Below are positions 62,468 through 64,000 of a DNA stretch of 64,000 nucleotides, in pieces (position 1 is the first letter of the stretch; every line of letters begins with the position of its first letter). Origin of the DNA: Bradyrhizobium barranii subsp. barranii (GTDB taxonomy: Bacteria; Pseudomonadota; Alphaproteobacteria; Rhizobiales; Xanthobacteraceae); the NCBI RefSeq assembly GCF_017565645.3, contig NZ_CP086136.1:1874001-1938000 (forward strand), read 5' to 3'. The translations under genes were made by a program, and so were the position numbers. Under the pieces are notes generated by a model. The model saw nothing but the letters and a program-made list of their open reading frames with translations, was not told where the DNA came from and did not search any database.

Positions 62468-62826
62468 GCACCGATACCTATCTCGCCGTTTTCCTCGGCA
62501 GCAAGACCAGCCCGCAATGGGCCGCATGGAACGCGATGTCCGAGACCGCGCGGAAGGCGAAGGAGCAGGAGGGCATGGCGGCCTGGAAAGGCTGGGTCGA
62601 GAAGCATCAGGGCGCGATCCAGGCCATGGGCGGCCCTCTCGGCAAGACCAAGAAGGTCGACGGCAAGGGCGTCGCCGACATCGCGAACGAGATGGGCGCC
62701 TTTACCGTGGTCCGCGCCGCGTCCCATGAGGCCGCGGCCAAGATGTTCGAGAACCACCCGCACTTCGCGATCTTCCCCGGCGAACGCGTCGAGATCATGC
62801 CGGTGCTGCCGATTCCCGTCGGCTAG
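62464..62826 (+). CDS. Conserved hypothetical protein, partner of YCII
   Basis: A 120-residue protein: MSTDTYLAVFLGSKTSPQW, then AMGGPLGKTKKVDGKGVAD, and HPHFAIFPGERVEIMPVLP. The end pattern (EIMPxxP) and size resemble YCII-like companions found beside DGPF genes. AGGAGAGAA precedes the ATG within the end of the upstream gene. Function unknown. Confidence 0.75.
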   Translation: MSTDTYLAVFLGSKTSPQWAAWNAMSETARKAKEQEGMAAWKGWVEKHQGAIQAMGGPLGKTKKVDGKGVADIANEMGAFTVVRAASHEAAAKMFENHPHFAIFPGERVEIMPVLPIPVG

Positions 62827-62831
62827 GCCGT

Positions 62832-62927
62832 GTCATTCCGGGGGCGCGCACACGCGAGCCCGGAAATCTCGAGATTCCGGGTTCGGCTCGTCGAGCAGCC
62901 CCCGGGTCGAGCCGCCCCCGGAATGAC
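62832..62927. repeat. GTCATTCCGGGGGC palindromic repeat
   Basis: GTCATTCCGGGGGC (62832-62845) and GCCCCCGGAATGAC (62914-62927) are perfect inverted arms around CCCGGAAATCTCGAGATTCCGGG-type sequence, a widespread Bradyrhizobium element. Confidence 0.8.
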
Positions 62928-62976
62928 GAGTTGGCCGGTTAATCAAATCCGGCCTGCGCTAGTGACTTCACGCCCG

Positions 62977-63003
62977 GCTCATGTAAAAGCTGTTCACATG
63001 AGC
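62977..63003. promoter_or_regulatory. Probable autoregulatory operator of TetR gene
   Basis: GCTCATGT (62977-62984) and ACATGAGC (62996-63003) are exact inverted arms 11 bp apart, covering the TetR start codon. A related ATGTAAA-type palindrome occurs upstream of the next gene. Confidence 0.7.
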
Positions 63004-63738
63004 TGGCGTAAGGACCAGGGCCGCACCGAGCGCGGCTATCACCACGGCAATCTGAAGGAAGCCCTGTTGCAGGCTGCCCTCGGGCTGATCGCCGAGAAGG
63101 GCGCTGCCGGCTTCACCTTTGCCGATGCCGCGCGCATGGCCGGCGTCAGCGCGGCGGCGCCTTACCGGCATTTCCGCGACCGCGAGGAGTTGCTGTCCTC
63201 GATCGCGCAGCGCGGCTTCGAGCAGTTCGAGCAGCGCCTGACCGCGGCCTGGGACGACGGGCGCCCGGATACGGTCTCGGCGTTCGAGCGCGTCGGCAAG
63301 GCCTATCTCGCCTTTGCCCGCGAGGAGCCTGCCTTCTACAACGCGATGTTCGAATCGGGCGTGCCGGTCGATTCAAATCCGGCCCTGCAGGCCGCCAGTG
63401 AACGCGCCTTCAACATCATTCGCGCCGCCGCCGAGCGGCTTGCGGCGCTGGCGCCGCCCGGCACGCCGCGGCCACCGGCCATGATGATGGCGCTGCACAT
63501 CTGGTCGATGGCGCACGGCGTGGCCTCGCTGTTCTCACGCGGCGACGCCGCGCGGCGAAAACTGCCGATGTCGCCGGATGACCTGCTCGAAGCCGAGGTG
63601 CTGATCTATCTGCGCGGCTTGGGCTTCCCGACCGACCGCCGTCCGCCGGCGAGAAGCGCCGAGCCGCCGCCGGTGCCACCGGAGGCATCCTCCGGTTCTG
63701 GCCTGCCGCCCGGCGGCCCCTGGGGCAAGCCGAAATAA
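62998..63738 (+). CDS. TetR-family regulator with WHG-type C-terminal domain
   Basis: A 246-residue repressor from ATG 62998. The helix-turn-helix is at about 35-60 (FTFADAARMAGVSAAAPYRH). The ligand domain contains HIWSMAHGVASLF, a WHG-like motif, and a Pro-rich tail (PPARSAEPPPVPPE) is an unusual extension. An inverted repeat covers the start codon. It probably also controls the DUF2852 gene 120 bp downstream, whose promoter bears a similar palindrome. Confidence 0.84.
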   Translation: MSWRKDQGRTERGYHHGNLKEALLQAALGLIAEKGAAGFTFADAARMAGVSAAAPYRHFRDREELLSSIAQRGFEQFEQRLTAAWDDGRPDTVSAFERVGKAYLAFAREEPAFYNAMFESGVPVDSNPALQAASERAFNIIRAAAERLAALAPPGTPRPPAMMMALHIWSMAHGVASLFSRGDAARRKLPMSPDDLLEAEVLIYLRGLGFPTDRRPPARSAEPPPVPPEASSGSGLPPGGPWGKPK

Positions 63739-63805
63739 AATTGCGCAAATAATTCCGCGACCCTGTCAGGCGGCCGGCTTGACAAAATCGCGGGATGGTC
63801 TAGCT

Positions 63806-63824
63806 ATGTAAATGTTATTTACAT
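63806..63824. promoter_or_regulatory. Palindromic operator ATGTAAAT-N3-ATTTACAT
   Basis: ATGTAAATGTTATTTACAT is a perfect 8-bp inverted repeat with a 3-bp centre, 34 bp before the DUF2852 start. It resembles the ATGT/ACAT arms over the TetR gene start. Confidence 0.65.
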
Positions 63825-63858
63825 TCACAACGGCGCTGGTGCCGTGATGGAGATGGAA

Positions 63859-64000
63859 ATGGCCTACACCGCTGATGTCAATCGATGGCGCGGTTCCTCT
63901 GACGAACGCTATGAGCGCCCCCACATGCTCGATACGCCCTGGCATCCCGGCTGGATCGCCGTGACCATCCTCGGCTTCATCATCTGGTGGCCGATCGGAC
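63859..64000 (+). CDS. DUF2852 family membrane protein (partial)
   Basis: The window ends inside this gene. The visible part begins MAYTADVNRWRGSSDERYE and enters a hydrophobic helix WIAVTILGFIIWWPIG. W-H-P-W-I-A followed by the long hydrophobic stretch is the DUF2852 start. ATG 63859 follows GGAGATGG; ATG 63847 and 63853 are less favoured. Function unknown; commonly near the membrane and regulated by TetR proteins. Confidence 0.7.
   Translation, partial: MAYTADVNRWRGSSDERYERPHMLDTPWHPGWIAVTILGFIIWWPIG

Noticed and set aside
1..64000. CRISPR array
   Set aside because: No direct repeats of 25-40 bp with regular unique spacers and no cas genes; the only periodic repeats are the IS21 ends.

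Overview
The window reads as chromosomal DNA of a high-GC alphaproteobacterium, most likely Bradyrhizobium or a close relative. I base this on overall codon style, on DUF1488-like and DUF2852-like proteins, on OccR/NocR-like LysR regulators, and on dispersed palindromic repeats of the kind common in Bradyrhizobium intergenic regions (about 8909, 50601, 58028, 59406 and 62832). No rRNA, tRNA or CRISPR array was recognised.

Region 1 (1-9.7 kb) is a decayed accessory segment. An intact IS21-type element (393-2984, istA-istB) sits inside an IS3-family transposase gene and is flanked by an 8-bp duplication. The IS3 gene is further broken by an expanded 8-bp repeat. Next come the tail of a tyrosine integrase, a hipBA toxin-antitoxin pair, a small antitoxin/PemK-like pair, a truncated IS110 transposase, a duplicated YbgC-type thioesterase whose second copy is degraded, and a frameshifted glutamine-amidotransferase gene.

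Region 2 (9.7-29 kb) is the centrepiece: two adjacent catabolic units, each read divergently from a LysR gene. Unit A (10.8-19.6 kb) encodes an N-carbamoyl-D-amino-acid-hydrolase-like amidase, a polar amino-acid ABC importer with two binding proteins, an allantoinase-like NodB-fold deacetylase, an Asp/Glu/hydantoin racemase, an orphan peptide-type binding protein and a metal-dependent amidohydrolase. Unit B (20.8-29 kb) has a hairpin-rich leader, a polyamine/opine-type ABC importer, a heteromeric opine/D-amino-acid dehydrogenase (one alpha subunit, one [2Fe-2S] gamma subunit, two different beta-like FAD subunits) and a RidA imine deaminase. Together they suggest uptake, ring or amide opening, racemisation, oxidation to an imine and imine hydrolysis of a cyclic-amide, N-carbamoyl or opine-like nitrogen compound. 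The substrate is unknown.

Region 3 (29-45.6 kb) is mostly housekeeping: a conserved hypothetical protein, a TPR protein, an ABC-F ATPase, dctA, an NCS2 pyrimidine/xanthine permease, an SDR, a set of small rhizobial proteins (one of 35 residues), a sirtuin, hydantoinase/oxoprolinase subunits A and B, a secreted lipase-like hydrolase, and a DUF4403 gene with an in-frame stop between its signal peptide and mature part.

Region 4 (46-49 kb) is a PQQ alcohol dehydrogenase/cytochrome c/periplasmic binding protein operon (xoxF-G-J layout). The dehydrogenase has the D-x-D signature linked to lanthanide use but lacks the usual vicinal cysteine pair.

Region 5 (49-64 kb) has a GST/TetR divergent pair sharing a perfect 14-bp inverted repeat, a GhrA-type reductase, and an ECF42-like sigma factor with its YCII/DGPF partner. 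Three promoters with the identical form TGTCGG-N17-CGTCTTA precede the sigma operon, an SRPBCC-VOC operon and a second YCII operon 8 kb away, defining a small local regulon. The rest includes an IS110-family element with a frameshifted transposase, a Clp-fold-like periplasmic protein, an SDR, a cupin, a soluble triple-PAS chemoreceptor, and a TetR gene with its own operator beside a DUF2852 gene that runs off the window.
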